The position numbers and the translations under genes are program-made. DNA of 64,000 bases, from the NCBI RefSeq assembly GCF_000425385.1, contig NZ_KE384357.1, forward strand, positions 456,579-520,578, read 5' to 3'. Positions 1 through 7,789 of this stretch are shown here, piece by piece (positions within the stretch are counted from its first letter, which is position 1; each line of letters begins with the position of its first letter). The notes under the pieces are model-generated. The model worked only from the letters and a program-made list of their open reading frames with translations. It was not told where the DNA came from and did no database searches. Source of the stretch: Pseudoduganella violaceinigra DSM 15887 (GTDB taxonomy: Bacteria; Pseudomonadota; Gammaproteobacteria; Burkholderiales; Burkholderiaceae_D).

Positions 1-73
1 TTCCCGAACAGATGGGCAAGCGGGCCGCCCTCTATGCTGAATCCGGCATCAACCAACCAGAGAGGGAACGATC

Positions 74-337
74 ATGAAATACCCAGTCCTGCTCGCAGCC
101 ATGGCCCTGGTCGCCCTGAGCGCCTGCGAAAAGACCGTTACCAACAATCCACCACCGGCCGTGGAACCGGCGCCGCCACAGCCGGCCGTGGTGCCCGGAC
201 CACCGGGGCCAGCCGGCCCACAGGGTGAACCCGGCAAACCCGGCGCCCCGGGCCCGCAGGGCGAGCCGGGCAAACCGGGCAGCGACACGGTGATCGTGCA
301 GCCGCAAACCCCGCCGCCCGAGCCAGCCAAGCAATAG
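74..337 (+). CDS. Small lipoprotein with a collagen-like Gly-X-Y stretch
   Basis: An 87-residue protein with a lipoprotein signal peptide; the lipobox LSAC places the lipidated cysteine at residue 18. After a Pro/Ala-rich spacer come ten uninterrupted Gly-X-Y triplets (residues about 42-71: GPP, GPA, GPQ, GEP, GKP, GAP, GPQ, GEP, GKP, GSD), then a Pro-rich tail. The unit GPQ-GEP-GKP occurs twice. Such triplets form collagen-type triple helices in known bacterial collagens, but ten is short, so trimerisation is only an inference. RBS agagggaacg lies just upstream. It lies upstream of ompA on the same strand, separated by a hairpin and a strong promoter, so it is probably its own transcript. 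Function unknown. Confidence 0.8.
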   Translation: MKYPVLLAAMALVALSACEKTVTNNPPPAVEPAPPQPAVVPGPPGPAGPQGEPGKPGAPGPQGEPGKPGSDTVIVQPQTPPPEPAKQ

Positions 338-345
338 GAACGCAG

Positions 346-373
346 CCGCCATCCCTGCCCGTTGGGATGGCGG
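346..373 (+). terminator. Hairpin after the collagen-like lipoprotein gene
   Basis: A perfect 10-bp inverted repeat (ccgccatccc / gggatggcgg, loop 8 nt) starts 8 nt after the stop codon. No T-run follows, so it may be a Rho-assisted or weak terminator, or a 3'-end stabiliser. Confidence 0.5.
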
Positions 374-409
374 CCTGGACGAAACTCCAATACTGAAATT
401 ACATCCACG

Positions 410-438
410 TTGTAAAAAGACTACATACTTGCTATAAT
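410..438 (+). promoter_or_regulatory. Sigma70-type promoter for ompA
   Basis: TTGTAA (410-415) and TATAAT (433-438) are separated by 17 bp, a near-consensus sigma70 promoter. Transcription would start near 445 and give a leader of about 135 nt before the GTG start at 582. Confidence 0.7.
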
Positions 439-448
439 TCAAGGCAAT

Positions 449-464
449 TGTGCGCCATCGCACA
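449..464. promoter_or_regulatory. Crp/Fnr-type palindrome upstream of ompA
   Basis: TGTGCG-ccat-CGCACA is a perfect palindrome of the TGTnCG-N4-CGnACA class seen at several promoters in this window. A TACACT -10-like box lies at 487-492, 30 bp from the centre, which suggests a second, activated promoter. The site also covers the start region of the upstream sigma70 promoter and could repress it. Confidence 0.6.
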
Positions 465-527
465 GAGATTGGCGGAAATCCACGCCTACACTAAGCCCAC
501 AGCCAAGTAACTTAGCTGGGAAATGGA

Positions 528-552
528 GCCGCGCGACTTTTTTCTGCGCGGC
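528..552 (+). other. Stem-loop in the ompA leader
   Basis: The stem gccgcgc/gcgcggc encloses an 11-nt loop with an internal T-run, about 30 nt before the ompA start. It may protect or control the ompA mRNA. No known riboswitch or thermometer consensus is recognised. Confidence 0.4.
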
Positions 553-581
553 TTTGCTACTCAAACAACGGGAGTTTTCTT

Positions 582-1634
582 GTGAATAAGATTAAAAATA
601 TCGCCATCGCCGCAGCGCTGATGTCGGCGTCTTTCGCCGCTTCGGCCCAAGACCTGCTCAACCAAAACTGGTACGTCGGTGTCCAAGGTGGCGCCATGCG
701 TCCCGACAGCGCTTGGGCCACCAGCAAAGACGATGCTGCTTACGGCCTGAAACTGGGCAAGGCGCTGAATGAGAAATGGGACTTGCAGATGAACGCCACC
801 TACGGTTCCTCTGAAGACCTGAGCAACCGTTACACCCAGAAAGTGCTGGGCGCCGATGCTCTGTACATGTTTAATCGCAGCTACTTCCGCCCATTCCTGC
901 TGGTCGGTGGCGGCCTGCAGCGCGACAAAAACAATTTGGCCACCAGCCTGGCCGAGCCAACCCGCACCTCGCCATTCCTGGCGGCCGGTATCGGCGTACA
1001 GGTTGACCTGACCAAGCGCCTGTTCCTGCAAGCTGACCTGCGCAACGTGCACGGCTTCCTCCGCGGCGACGAGTTCAACCATTCGTACTCGAACAACAAG
1101 TACCTGATGCTGTCGCTGAACTATCTGCTCGGCGCTGCGCCGCAGCCAGCCCCGGCACCAGCCCCAGCTCCGGCACCAGTGGCTCCAGTAGTCCAGCCGG
1201 CAGCGGAACCAGTCGCTCCGCCGCCACCACCGCCAGCAGCGCCGAAGTTCGAAAAAGTGACCATGGCCGCTAACGAACTGTTCGCCTTCGACAGCGCCAA
1301 CCTGGCGCCGGAACAGCCGAAGCTGGACGACATGGCCAAGCTGCTGAACGATGACACCTCGGTCAACAACGTGGTCATCACCGGCCACACCGACCGTCTG
1401 GGTGCCGACAAATACAACCAGAAGCTGTCCGAGCGCCGTGCTGAAGCCGTCAAGGCTTACCTGGTGAGCAAGGGCGTGTCCGCTTCACGTCTGTCCGCAC
1501 AAGGCAAGGGCAAGTCCCAGCCAGTGGTTCAGTGCAACGACAAGAAGATGAAGCGTGCCGACCTGATCAAGTGCCTGGAGCCTAACCGTCGCGTGGAAAT
1601 CGACCAGGTGACCGCGCAGCGCCGCGCCAAGTAA
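582..1634 (+). CDS. ompA: OmpA family outer membrane protein
   Basis: A 350-residue protein with a signal peptide cleaved after ASA (about residue 22). It has an N-terminal eight-strand beta-barrel-type domain (about 24-185), a Pro/Ala-rich hinge (about 187-220) and a C-terminal OmpA/Pal peptidoglycan-binding domain (about 230-345). The last contains VVITGHTDRLGADKYNQ and LSERRAEAVKAYL, with the conserved Asp and Arg that bind diaminopimelate. It should anchor the outer membrane to the cell wall. The start is GTG with GGAG seven bases upstream. A long leader, a strong promoter and a strong terminator indicate a highly expressed single-gene unit. Confidence 0.93.
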   Translation: MNKIKNIAIAAALMSASFAASAQDLLNQNWYVGVQGGAMRPDSAWATSKDDAAYGLKLGKALNEKWDLQMNATYGSSEDLSNRYTQKVLGADALYMFNRSYFRPFLLVGGGLQRDKNNLATSLAEPTRTSPFLAAGIGVQVDLTKRLFLQADLRNVHGFLRGDEFNHSYSNNKYLMLSLNYLLGAAPQPAPAPAPAPAPVAPVVQPAAEPVAPPPPPPAAPKFEKVTMAANELFAFDSANLAPEQPKLDDMAKLLNDDTSVNNVVITGHTDRLGADKYNQKLSERRAEAVKAYLVSKGVSASRLSAQGKGKSQPVVQCNDKKMKRADLIKCLEPNRRVEIDQVTAQRRAK

Positions 1635-1651
1635 TTACTGCCGACGCAGTC

Positions 1652-1678
1652 AAAAAAGGGCCTTCGGGCCCTTTTTTT
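1652..1678 (+). terminator. Rho-independent terminator of ompA
   Basis: The sequence is aaaaaagggcc-ttcg-ggccctttttt: a GC stem closed by a TTCG tetraloop, flanked by an A-run and a T-run. It lies 17 nt after the ompA stop and is probably bidirectional. Confidence 0.92.
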
Positions 1679-1726
1679 GTGTCCCGCCGCACGGTCAGCC
1701 AGGCCAGCGCGGCGTAAGCTCGCCCC

Positions 1727-2593
1727 ATGAGCTGGAGACGCATCCCCCATATCGCCAGGAAGTTGCCCCTTGTCGGCTGGTGCGCGGTCACGCAGTGGCT
1801 GGAACATCGTGCCAGCAGCAAGGGCGCGGCGCTCGCCTTCTACACCTTGTTCTCGCTCGCGCCCATCCTGGTGCTGGTGATCGCCATTGCAGGCCTGTTC
1901 TACGGCAGGGAAGCGGCCCAGGGCGAGCTGTTTTTCCAATTGCGCGGCCTGGTGGGCAGCCAGGGCGCGCAAGCGATCCAGCTGATCCTGTCCGGTGCCG
2001 CCAATGAAAAGCAGGGCATGATCGCCACCGCGGTTGCCGGCGCCCTGCTGTTGTTCGGCGCCACCAGCGTGTTCGCCGAGCTTAAAGCGAGCCTCGACGA
2101 CATCTGGCAGCTGCCCCCCAACACGGGCAGCGGGATCTGGGATACGCTGCGCACCCGCCTGCTCTCTTTCGGCATGGTGCTGGTGCTGGCCTTCCTGCTG
2201 CTGGTATCGCTGGTGGTCAGCGCCGCCCTCACCTTCCTCGAAAAGAAAATGGGCGCCTACTGGCACGATGCCGCCCAGCTGCTGACCGTCATCAACCATG
2301 TGATCAGCTTCTTCGTGATCGGAGCCCTGTTCGGCGTGATCTACAAGATGCTGCCGCGCGTGAAACTGTCCTGGCGCGACGTGCTCATCGGCGCCTTCGG
2401 CACGGCAGCCCTGTTCACGCTCGGCAAATACGCTATCGGCGCCTATATCGGCAACAGCGGCGTCACCGACAGCTTCGGCGCCGCCGGTTCGATGATTGCC
2501 GTCCTGCTCTGGGTCTACTACTCGGCCCAAGTCTTCTTCCTCGGTGCCGAATTCGCGCGCCAGTACGCCCTGCAGCTTGGCAGCCTGTCCTGA
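1727..2593 (+). CDS. YihY/BrkB family inner membrane protein
   Basis: A 288-residue polytopic membrane protein. The N-terminal WRRIPHIARKLPLVGW segment is followed by HRASSKGAALAFYTLFSLAPIL, the signature of the YihY (once 'virulence factor BrkB', mis-annotated RNase BN) family. About six membrane helices follow, ending with an AAGSMIAVLLWVYYSAQVFFLGAEFARQY segment typical of the family C-terminus. The molecular role of this family is not settled. It is transcribed alone, after the ompA terminator. Confidence 0.88.
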   Translation: MSWRRIPHIARKLPLVGWCAVTQWLEHRASSKGAALAFYTLFSLAPILVLVIAIAGLFYGREAAQGELFFQLRGLVGSQGAQAIQLILSGAANEKQGMIATAVAGALLLFGATSVFAELKASLDDIWQLPPNTGSGIWDTLRTRLLSFGMVLVLAFLLLVSLVVSAALTFLEKKMGAYWHDAAQLLTVINHVISFFVIGALFGVIYKMLPRVKLSWRDVLIGAFGTAALFTLGKYAIGAYIGNSGVTDSFGAAGSMIAVLLWVYYSAQVFFLGAEFARQYALQLGSLS

Positions 2594-2714
2594 ATTAGCC
2601 TGAAACAACTGCTTACGAGGCTTACAAGCCGTTCAATCCCCTGCGGGCGGATCTCAAGCATGATGGCGTCAAGACAAGCGCATTTGCTGGTCACCCTACA
2701 AAAGGAGATATGTC

Positions 2715-3314
2715 ATGAAAACGAATTCCACCCTGCTGCGCTCCCTGCTTTTGGCCGCCGGCCTGTTCGGCCTGGGCGCCAGCGCCTATGCGCAAACCGG
2801 TCACGACGTTCAGCGCAACGTCAACCAACAGGAGCGCATCGAGCAGGGCCTGAAATCAGGCCAGCTGAATACACGCGAAGCGGCAAAACTCGAGCGCGAA
2901 GAAGCGCATGTCGACCAGATGCAGGCGCGCGCGCTCAAGGACGGACACGTGTCGGCGCAGGAGCAGCAGCGTATCGACGCGGCGCAGAACCAGGTCAGCC
3001 ACGACATCTACCGCGAGAAGCATGACGCCGACGTAGGCAACCCGAATTCCGCATCCTCCAAGCGCATGCAGGCCGACGTGCAGCGCAACGTCAACCAGCA
3101 AAAGCGCATCGAGCAAGGCGTACGTTCGGGTGAGCTGACCAACCGTGAGGCCGGCCGTTTGGAACGCCAGGAAGGCCATATCGCCAAGCGTGAAGCCAAT
3201 GCCGGCGCCGACGGCCATGTGGGCGCGCACGAACAAGGCCGCATCCAGCGCGCAGAGAACCGCGAAAGCCGCCGCATCCACCACGCCAAGAACAACGACG
3301 CGGTACGCGGCTGA
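2715..3314 (+). CDS. Secreted protein made of two ~90-residue repeats
   Basis: A 199-residue protein with a Sec signal peptide ending ASAYA (about residue 26). The mature part is two copies of a roughly 90-residue highly charged helical unit. Each begins DVQRNVNQQ-RIEQG (residues 31 and 121) and continues with TREA/NREA, KLERE/RLERQE and GHVSAQEQ/GHVGAHEQ. The preceding aaaggagat is a strong RBS. Similar signal-peptide proteins are common as hypotheticals in Oxalobacteraceae. The repeats look like EF-hand-free alpha-hairpins. Periplasmic location is inferred; function unknown. Confidence 0.8.
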   Translation: MKTNSTLLRSLLLAAGLFGLGASAYAQTGHDVQRNVNQQERIEQGLKSGQLNTREAAKLEREEAHVDQMQARALKDGHVSAQEQQRIDAAQNQVSHDIYREKHDADVGNPNSASSKRMQADVQRNVNQQKRIEQGVRSGELTNREAGRLERQEGHIAKREANAGADGHVGAHEQGRIQRAENRESRRIHHAKNNDAVRG

Positions 3315-3461
3315 ACGCCTGCGAACGACAGGCAGCATTGACCTGTCGCAGCCCTGCCTCGACTTGGGACTGGCAATCCCTTGCGAGGCCGCTTTCGCCC
3401 CTCTGCGGACATTTGCGATTTTATAAAGCGACGCTTGCAACGGTCCATATTGAGTGCGATG

Positions 3462-3908
3462 TTAGGTCGTGAAGGTTCGCACGTGACGAGTTGCCCTATA
3501 GAGGCGGTAACCATATGCAAGACCGAGGCATAAGACAGCCAATTTTACGAACGGATAGCAGGCGCGAAGAACCCTCTCGAAAACTAAGATAGGGTTGGCG
3601 ACCATAATTGCGTCGATGCTCGTCGGTGCAGCGGAGTGCCCTGAGCTGTATGCGTTGTACGCGTGAACCATGATGGTGAGCAGTGCAAGACTGTTGGCAA
3701 GCCCAAGGGCATATTCAAGCAGACGTCCTTGCAGCTTATGTTTCCCGAATAACTTGCGCAACATCAAAAACCACAGGATGAATGAGCCACCAAGAACGAT
3801 GAGTGGAACGACTGCAAAGCCCAAGGACATGAAGCCATAGGGAGGAAGCGGCAGATAAAACGAACACCAATAGGTGGCTAATGCTAGTGCGATGGCGAGG
3901 TGGAGCAT
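3462..3908 (-). CDS. Hypothetical inner membrane protein
   Basis: A 148-residue protein with three or four hydrophobic segments (about 2-20, 27-50, 64-85 and 112-135) and basic loops such as RKLFGKHKLQGR. No family is recognised. It is the first gene of the run of minus-strand accessory genes and has a lower GC content than the stress genes around it. The start ATG at 3908 has no strong RBS. Confidence 0.55.
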   Translation of the reverse strand: MLHLAIALALATYWCSFYLPLPPYGFMSLGFAVVPLIVLGGSFILWFLMLRKLFGKHKLQGRLLEYALGLANSLALLTIMVHAYNAYSSGHSAAPTSIDAIMVANPILVFERVLRACYPFVKLAVLCLGLAYGYRLYRATRHVRTFTT

Positions 3909-4000
3909 GCGCGATCCAACGTGGATGAATTAACCGGCGCTCTAGCGAGTCCGGGTTGAATGAACTGTTCAGCAAAAATCGGCCTTTATATGGTCGATTC

Positions 4001-4035
4001 CGCTCTTCCGTTTTTGGCCGGGAGCGAGCGGAAAC
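4001..4035. repeat. Copy A of the TGGCCG intergenic motif
   Basis: ccgtttttggccgggagc followed by gagcgg. It is one of about eight related intergenic copies between 4.0 and 7.8 kb (shared core TTnTGGCCG flanked by CCG/CGG arms) and marks the 3' edge of the small-gene array. Confidence 0.6.
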
Positions 4036-4051
4036 AGTACGCCCAGCTCGA

Positions 4052-4276
4052 CTACTGATCCGGGCATCGATTATGGTAATAGTGCAAGGGATTCTGAACT
4101 GAGTCGGTAACCTCGATCCAGAACGAAATATCTTCTGCCGTTAGCGCTCTCGCAACCAATTCGACGTCCTTAATCAGTGTCGGTAAATTCGCCGCAGTAC
4201 CTTCCAATGAGGCTTCAACCTCAGATCGACCGTCGAATTCGATTGTAAAGCACTCGCAATCGCAGACCGAGATACT
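4052..4276 (-). pseudogene. Fragment of a small immunity-like gene lacking a start
   Basis: A minus-strand frame stays open for 74 codons and reads as plausible protein (for example FTIEFDGRSEVEASLEGTAA, then LTAEDISFWIEVTDS and a short C-terminal tail), ending in TAG at 4052. In-frame TAG lies directly upstream (4277-4279). No ATG/GTG/TTG exists before the middle of the frame. I read it as the 3' remnant of a gene like its neighbours. It could instead be expressed from a rare start codon. Confidence 0.4.
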
Positions 4277-4289
4277 CTAAATGACACCT

Positions 4290-4700
4290 TCATTTTAAGT
4301 CATCCATGGTTCGACTGAACTCTGGCAACGCCATTGCAAGAGATTGTTTCTTGTATTCCGACTCAGAAAACGGTCCCATAACGCTTGCGCTCGAATTCAG
4401 ATTCTTCTTATCCGTGCTCATGTCGAGAATGAAGTAATTGGTTACGGACTTGTCGTTGGACGGGTGTTGTTTTGCAACGAGGAAACGTTCATTCCATCCT
4501 ACGGAAAAAACAGTTTCGGAAATACGCTCGTTACATGTGTCCTGGTCATCAGCCGCATAGCAGATACTCATTTGCTCGGAAAGGTCAATCGCAAAAAGAC
4601 GATAAGGTCCAATCAAATCTTCTTGATAGAGCGCTGTTTGCCAACAACCCGAAAGTTGAGTCAGCAGCAGTCCGAGGGGCAGCAGAAATTTTTTACGCAT
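4290..4700 (-). CDS. Small predicted lipoprotein
   Basis: A 136-residue protein with signal peptide and lipobox LSGC (Cys at residue 19). The mature part is soluble, with CYAADDQDTCNE possibly disulfide-bonded. No family is recognised. Gene neighbours on both sides are small, same-strand and separated by the TGGCCG motif. A periplasmic or outer-membrane immunity lipoprotein is one possibility, but this is only context. Confidence 0.6.
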   Translation of the reverse strand: MRKKFLLPLGLLLTQLSGCWQTALYQEDLIGPYRLFAIDLSEQMSICYAADDQDTCNERISETVFSVGWNERFLVAKQHPSNDKSVTNYFILDMSTDKKNLNSSASVMGPFSESEYKKQSLAMALPEFSRTMDDLK

Positions 4701-4713
4701 CGCTAGTATTGAA

Positions 4714-4738
4714 GGCCCGTTCCTGGCCGGGATGGACG
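4714..4738. repeat. Copy B of the TGGCCG intergenic motif
   Basis: cccgttcctggccgggatgg, between the 4290-4700 and 4745-5104 genes. It matches the shared TTnnTGGCCG core. Confidence 0.5.
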
Positions 4739-4744
4739 CCCCAT

Positions 4745-5104
4745 CTAGCGCTTGGGCGCTTGCGCATCGAGCACTAGCTGGGCCAATGCTTCGCCTGGCA
4801 AAGACTTCAGCTCCTCCATCACAGCACCTGTCACTTTCTTATCCCCTAGTCCCTCGCCATATATCCTATAACTTGCTCCATCGCGAAAGACTAGAAAGAA
4901 GAACGGTGCTGCGGGGTTGCCCTTCGCCGGGACCAATACAGCGGCTTGCGCGCTATCGCAACCGTATAGCAACCACTTCGTTTGACCAAACGTCTTCTCC
5001 AGTGGGCCAATGGTGCACTGTTGCGAAGGTGTTGGGCTTTCCTGTCCAATAGCAAGGCCGTGCAATACGAGCATTAAAAGGCAAGCAAGGAACCGTCTAA
5101 GCAT
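4745..5104 (-). CDS. Small secreted hypothetical protein
   Basis: A 119-residue protein beginning MLRRFLACLLMLVLHG, a clear signal peptide with cleavage near LAIGQ. This start is preferred to an ATG 36 nt upstream because it begins the signal peptide. The mature domain has Cys in QQCTIG and YGCDSA and a FFLVFRDGASYRIYGEGLGD core. No family recognised. It is part of the small-gene array. Confidence 0.55.
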   Translation of the reverse strand: MLRRFLACLLMLVLHGLAIGQESPTPSQQCTIGPLEKTFGQTKWLLYGCDSAQAAVLVPAKGNPAAPFFFLVFRDGASYRIYGEGLGDKKVTGAVMEELKSLPGEALAQLVLDAQAPKR

Positions 5105-5141
5105 AAGGTGGATCCAATTCGATTGAAGATTTTGTACCAAT

Positions 5142-5164
5142 GGCTGCTCCTGGCCGATACCGAC
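5142..5164. repeat. Copy C of the TGGCCG intergenic motif
   Basis: ggctgctcctggccgatacc, in the 66-nt gap between two array genes; it shares the GCTnCTGGCCG core with copies D, G and H. Confidence 0.55.
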
Positions 5165-5170
5165 AGATTT

Positions 5171-5512
5171 CTAACTTGCGAGCGCTACTGGTGTAATTCG
5201 CTCCACGCTTTTGGCCGAGAATGTAATCGAACCATTTGATGCCTCGAAGTCGGCTACCTCGACCCCAATATCTTCTAAGTGATACGAAGAGACGTCGTAG
5301 AAAACCATCCCAGCAGTTGCAATTGGAAAGCCCTGCTCAATGATTAGATTGACTGGCTTCCAGAACCGAAGCGCAACTACCTCACCATCCTTCTCGAGAG
5401 TCAAATCGATGAAAGACTGATCGGCTTCCTGCCTATCTACAAAGTAGCGAAAATCGACTATATCGTACTCGTGTGGCATATCCAATACTGCGTGGTGTGG
5501 AGGGCGTTCCAT
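5171..5512 (-). CDS. Hypothetical immunity-like protein
   Basis: A 113-residue acidic soluble protein with alternating beta-type segments (EYDIVDFRYFVD, VALRFWKPVNLIIEQGF, MVFYDVSSYHLEDIGVEVADFEA). There is no signal peptide. gagaag lies 8 nt before the ATG. I recognise no named family. Size, acidity and position in the array resemble orphan immunity proteins, which is inference. Confidence 0.55.
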   Translation of the reverse strand: MERPPHHAVLDMPHEYDIVDFRYFVDRQEADQSFIDLTLEKDGEVVALRFWKPVNLIIEQGFPIATAGMVFYDVSSYHLEDIGVEVADFEASNGSITFSAKSVERITPVALAS

Positions 5513-5568
5513 AACAAATCTTCTCGAGAGCGTAAAGTCGCATTAAAGGGTGCGGCCCAATCGTATCA

Positions 5569-5598
5569 GGCTGCTTCTGGCCGGCCTAGGTCAGCGGC
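5569..5598. repeat. Copy D of the TGGCCG intergenic motif
   Basis: ggctgcttctggccggcc, followed by tcagcgg. It overlaps the last codons of the 5591-5905 gene. Confidence 0.55.
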
Positions 5599-5905
5599 TG
5601 CAATCTTGTATCTCAAAGCCAGCCCCCAGGCATTCCTGAAGTGACCGGAGCAAGCCGGCAGCATCAGCCAGAAAATGCTCACGTTCCAAACCCGACCATA
5701 GCGAAGGCCCTGCCGGGTCACTCCAATCCAGGGACGTATCAAATCGTGTTATCAGTTCTTCCGCCCGCTTCTTCACAGACGGCGCAATTTCAAGGCTGTC
5801 CAACTCAACAGGATATCCGAACCTATCTCTGGCCAGTTCATTTTCCGACCAAAGGCAAATGCCGGAGTCTGGATCGAAAGAGAATCGCAGCTTATAAATT
5901 TCCAT
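5591..5905 (-). CDS. Small hypothetical protein
   Basis: A 104-residue soluble protein starting MEIYKLRFSFDPDSGICLW. An upstream in-frame ATG at 5959 is rejected because it would make copy E of the intergenic motif (5924-5950) coding. The body is acidic with a helical C-terminal half (SVKKRAEELITRFDTSLDW, FLADAAGLLRSLQECLG). Family not recognised. It is a single-gene unit of the array. Confidence 0.55.
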   Translation of the reverse strand: MEIYKLRFSFDPDSGICLWSENELARDRFGYPVELDSLEIAPSVKKRAEELITRFDTSLDWSDPAGPSLWSGLEREHFLADAAGLLRSLQECLGAGFEIQDCSR

Positions 5906-5923
5906 GTGACTTACAAGTTCGAA

Positions 5924-5950
5924 TGTCGGCTGTTGGCCGGATTCTGCCTG
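5924..5950. repeat. Copy E of the TGGCCG intergenic motif
   Basis: gtcggctgttggccggattc, upstream of the 5905 start. Its position supports the shorter start of that gene. Confidence 0.5.
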
Positions 5951-6021
5951 CGGTATCAACTTGCGAATTCAACGGGTGCAGAAGATGGTCCGCTGGAATG
6001 TAGGGTTGGACGGAAAATATC

Positions 6022-6447
6022 TCATGCATCGACCCCGCCAATTTTGGTGGCGTCAACCTCGGCCATGCAGAGCAGGACTTCTATGCTCTGGGCTACGAAT
6101 TCAGCATCGTCCAGCGCAAGCGAACCGTAGCCTACTCTGTAAATCCCGCGCTCCGGGCCTGGGAGAAAAATCAACGCTTCGCCACCACCGTTATCACCCA
6201 CAAGAATCGCACCAGCAATCCTTTTTGAAATTTCGTATGCGTCATTCATCTCAATGCATCTCGCAGGGCCGTACAGTCTCAGGTACTTCCCCTTGTAAGA
6301 AATCTCAATTTCCGTAGCTTCCGCAAGAAGATCAGTAAAGGACAGCGGTAACTCAGGGAAGCTATTTTGAAGAGCCTGAATGTCTGGCGGCTTGGCGCCT
6401 TCTTTATGCGCCAACACTAGGACCGTAGAATGGAAAGAATTGATCAT
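6022..6447 (-). CDS. SMI1/KNR4 (SUKH) domain protein, probable immunity protein
   Basis: A 141-residue protein with the SUKH layout: an N-terminal helix pair with LQNSFPELPLSFTDLLAEA, then VGDNGGGEALIFLPG, the typical '(D/N)GGGE' strand-turn, and a C-terminal VGYGSLALDDAEFVAQSIEVLL segment. SUKH proteins are known immunity proteins against contact-dependent and polymorphic nuclease toxins. No toxin gene is adjacent, so this would be an orphan immunity gene. It is cytoplasmic, with no obvious RBS. Confidence 0.7.
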   Translation of the reverse strand: MINSFHSTVLVLAHKEGAKPPDIQALQNSFPELPLSFTDLLAEATEIEISYKGKYLRLYGPARCIEMNDAYEISKRIAGAILVGDNGGGEALIFLPGPERGIYRVGYGSLALDDAEFVAQSIEVLLCMAEVDATKIGGVDA

Positions 6448-6765
6448 GCTTTTGAGCGGCGCAACGTGTTACACATTGAAAACTAGCAATATAGCATGGG
6501 CTGCTGCGGTATCAAACTAGCTTACCATCGAGGCACGAACCCCTTATGCCGCCTGGTCCGGTGCTCTTTCACTGCGCGCCCCCAGCATTAACAAAACCGA
6601 CAAAACACGCATGTGGCCGACGTTGAAAAATGGAGAAGGTCTCGTTATGGCGGACGCCGAATAGCTAGGCTCTGCCGCCCCGATTTGCGGGCCGGGATGA
6701 CCGTCCTTGGTGATCACCGATGTTGGACCGGTAGCATCACAGGGATTTTCGCAGCGGCATATTTT
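6448..6765. other. 318-bp gap in the small-gene array, no gene seen
   Basis: No coding frame of convincing composition on either strand. A tggccgacgtt string near 6613 may be a decayed copy of the intergenic motif. The stretch may be a worn-out former gene unit. Confidence 0.3.
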
Positions 6766-7173
6766 TCAGTCTTGAGGCTGCGCCGCCTTACAGCTAATGT
6801 TTCCGGTGGTTCCTGAGCAAGTGATTCGCTGACTATCACCTTTGAAACGATAGTTCTCTAAGGTGACAGTAACCTCTTCGGGTTCTGAAGATTTAATTGT
6901 GGGCATTGAACCAACTGAGTGCTCTGGGGTAGTCAATTGCATTGCAGGCGCGTGGACCGCAGGTTTTGTGGGGTTTCTGACCTCAGCAGGGGCGTCTCGA
7001 AAGTCGCTGAGATAGTAAATAGCTGCAATCACTGCAGCCACCACTACAGCGCCTACGACCTTGACGATCCTCTCGTTACCAGTTTGCGCATTTCTTACCC
7101 TAGTGCCTTCGTTGAAGTTGTTAGATGATAGGTCGTTCAAGTAATTGCGACCTTTGCGATCATCGTAGACCAT
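6766..7173 (-). CDS. Hypothetical single-pass membrane protein
   Basis: A 135-residue protein starting MVYDDRKGRNYLNDLSS. The start at 7173 is chosen because TTGGAGG sits 4 nt upstream; upstream ATGs lack an RBS. One transmembrane helix (IVKVVGAVVVAAVIAAIYYLS, about residues 36-56) is followed by a Pro-rich linker and a small C-terminal domain with two cysteines (ITCSGTTGNISCKAA) that could form a disulfide in the periplasm. No family recognised. Confidence 0.6.
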   Translation of the reverse strand: MVYDDRKGRNYLNDLSSNNFNEGTRVRNAQTGNERIVKVVGAVVVAAVIAAIYYLSDFRDAPAEVRNPTKPAVHAPAMQLTTPEHSVGSMPTIKSSEPEEVTVTLENYRFKGDSQRITCSGTTGNISCKAAQPQD

Positions 7174-7238
7174 AGCGCCTCCAACTGAAAAGGGGCGAAG
7201 CGGGAGAGCAAACTGGTTAATCATACTCCCCAATGGTG

Positions 7239-7262
7239 TTGCGGCTCTTGGCCGTAGGCAGT
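7239..7262. repeat. Copy F of the TGGCCG intergenic motif
   Basis: ttgcggctcttggccgtagg, between the membrane-protein gene and the MORN-type gene. Confidence 0.5.
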
Positions 7263-7280
7263 AAATGACGTTGTCGATTC

Positions 7281-7565
7281 TTACGCTTCAGCCCCGTCAG
7301 CGTTCCAATAACGCCAAGTACCTGTTTCGACACCTTTTACGTAGGAACCTTCTGCGGCTACCAGCCCATTTTCATGAAAGTCGCGCCAGTTGCCGTCCTC
7401 CAATCCATCAATATAGGTTCCCTCGGAAGCCAGCTCACCGTTCCGATGAAATGCCGTGAACAAGCCGTGGCGCACCCATTTCGAGCCGTCGTTCGAAAGA
7501 TAACGAGAGTAACGATACTGAAGCTCACCGCTCTCGTGAAAAATCTCAGCAATATTTAAATCCAT
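7281..7565 (-). CDS. MORN-repeat (YwqK-type antitoxin-like) protein
   Basis: A 94-residue protein composed of MORN-like units: FHESGELQYRY, HGLFTAFHRNGELASEGTY, DGNWRDFHENGLVAAEGSY and TGTWRYWNADG. These are the 'x-G-x-W-x-x-[FY]-x-x-[ND]-G-x-x-x-x-[EK]-G-x-[FY]' repeats of proteins annotated as YwqK family antitoxins. The toxin partner in other genomes is usually an adjacent polymorphic toxin, absent here. The protein is cytoplasmic and soluble. Confidence 0.72.
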   Translation of the reverse strand: MDLNIAEIFHESGELQYRYSRYLSNDGSKWVRHGLFTAFHRNGELASEGTYIDGLEDGNWRDFHENGLVAAEGSYVKGVETGTWRYWNADGAEA

Positions 7566-7600
7566 TCAACTCCAACACCTTTCCTTTACCATGCCGGGAA

Positions 7601-7629
7601 CGTCGGCTTCTGGCCGGAAACGGCCAACG
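7601..7629. repeat. Copy G of the TGGCCG intergenic motif
   Basis: gtcggcttctggccggaaac, followed by ggcc. Together with copy H it brackets a 130-bp stretch holding no convincing gene, which looks like an empty unit. Confidence 0.6.
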
Positions 7630-7759
7630 GGACCTCGAACCTATCTGACCTCATTCAAGTTCACAAACTGTGCTTGAGGGAAGAGTTAGTCGAGCAGTCT
7701 TCATACACGCCTGCATAACCGCGGGCTTCAGCCTAAAGCTTTTGAAAATGCTGCAGGCA

Positions 7760-7789
7760 ACGTCCGCTTCTGGCCGAATGCGGTCGAAC
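7760..7789. repeat. Copy H of the TGGCCG intergenic motif
   Basis: acgtccgcttctggccgaat, followed by gcggtcg. The arms gtccgc/gcggtc can pair around the TGGCC core. It abuts the stop of the DUF4265 gene. Confidence 0.6.

Noticed and set aside
1138..1240. Tandem CCAGCYCC-type repeats as a CRISPR or regulatory repeat
   Set aside because: They encode the Pro/Ala hinge of OmpA and are in frame. No CRISPR array is seen anywhere in the window.
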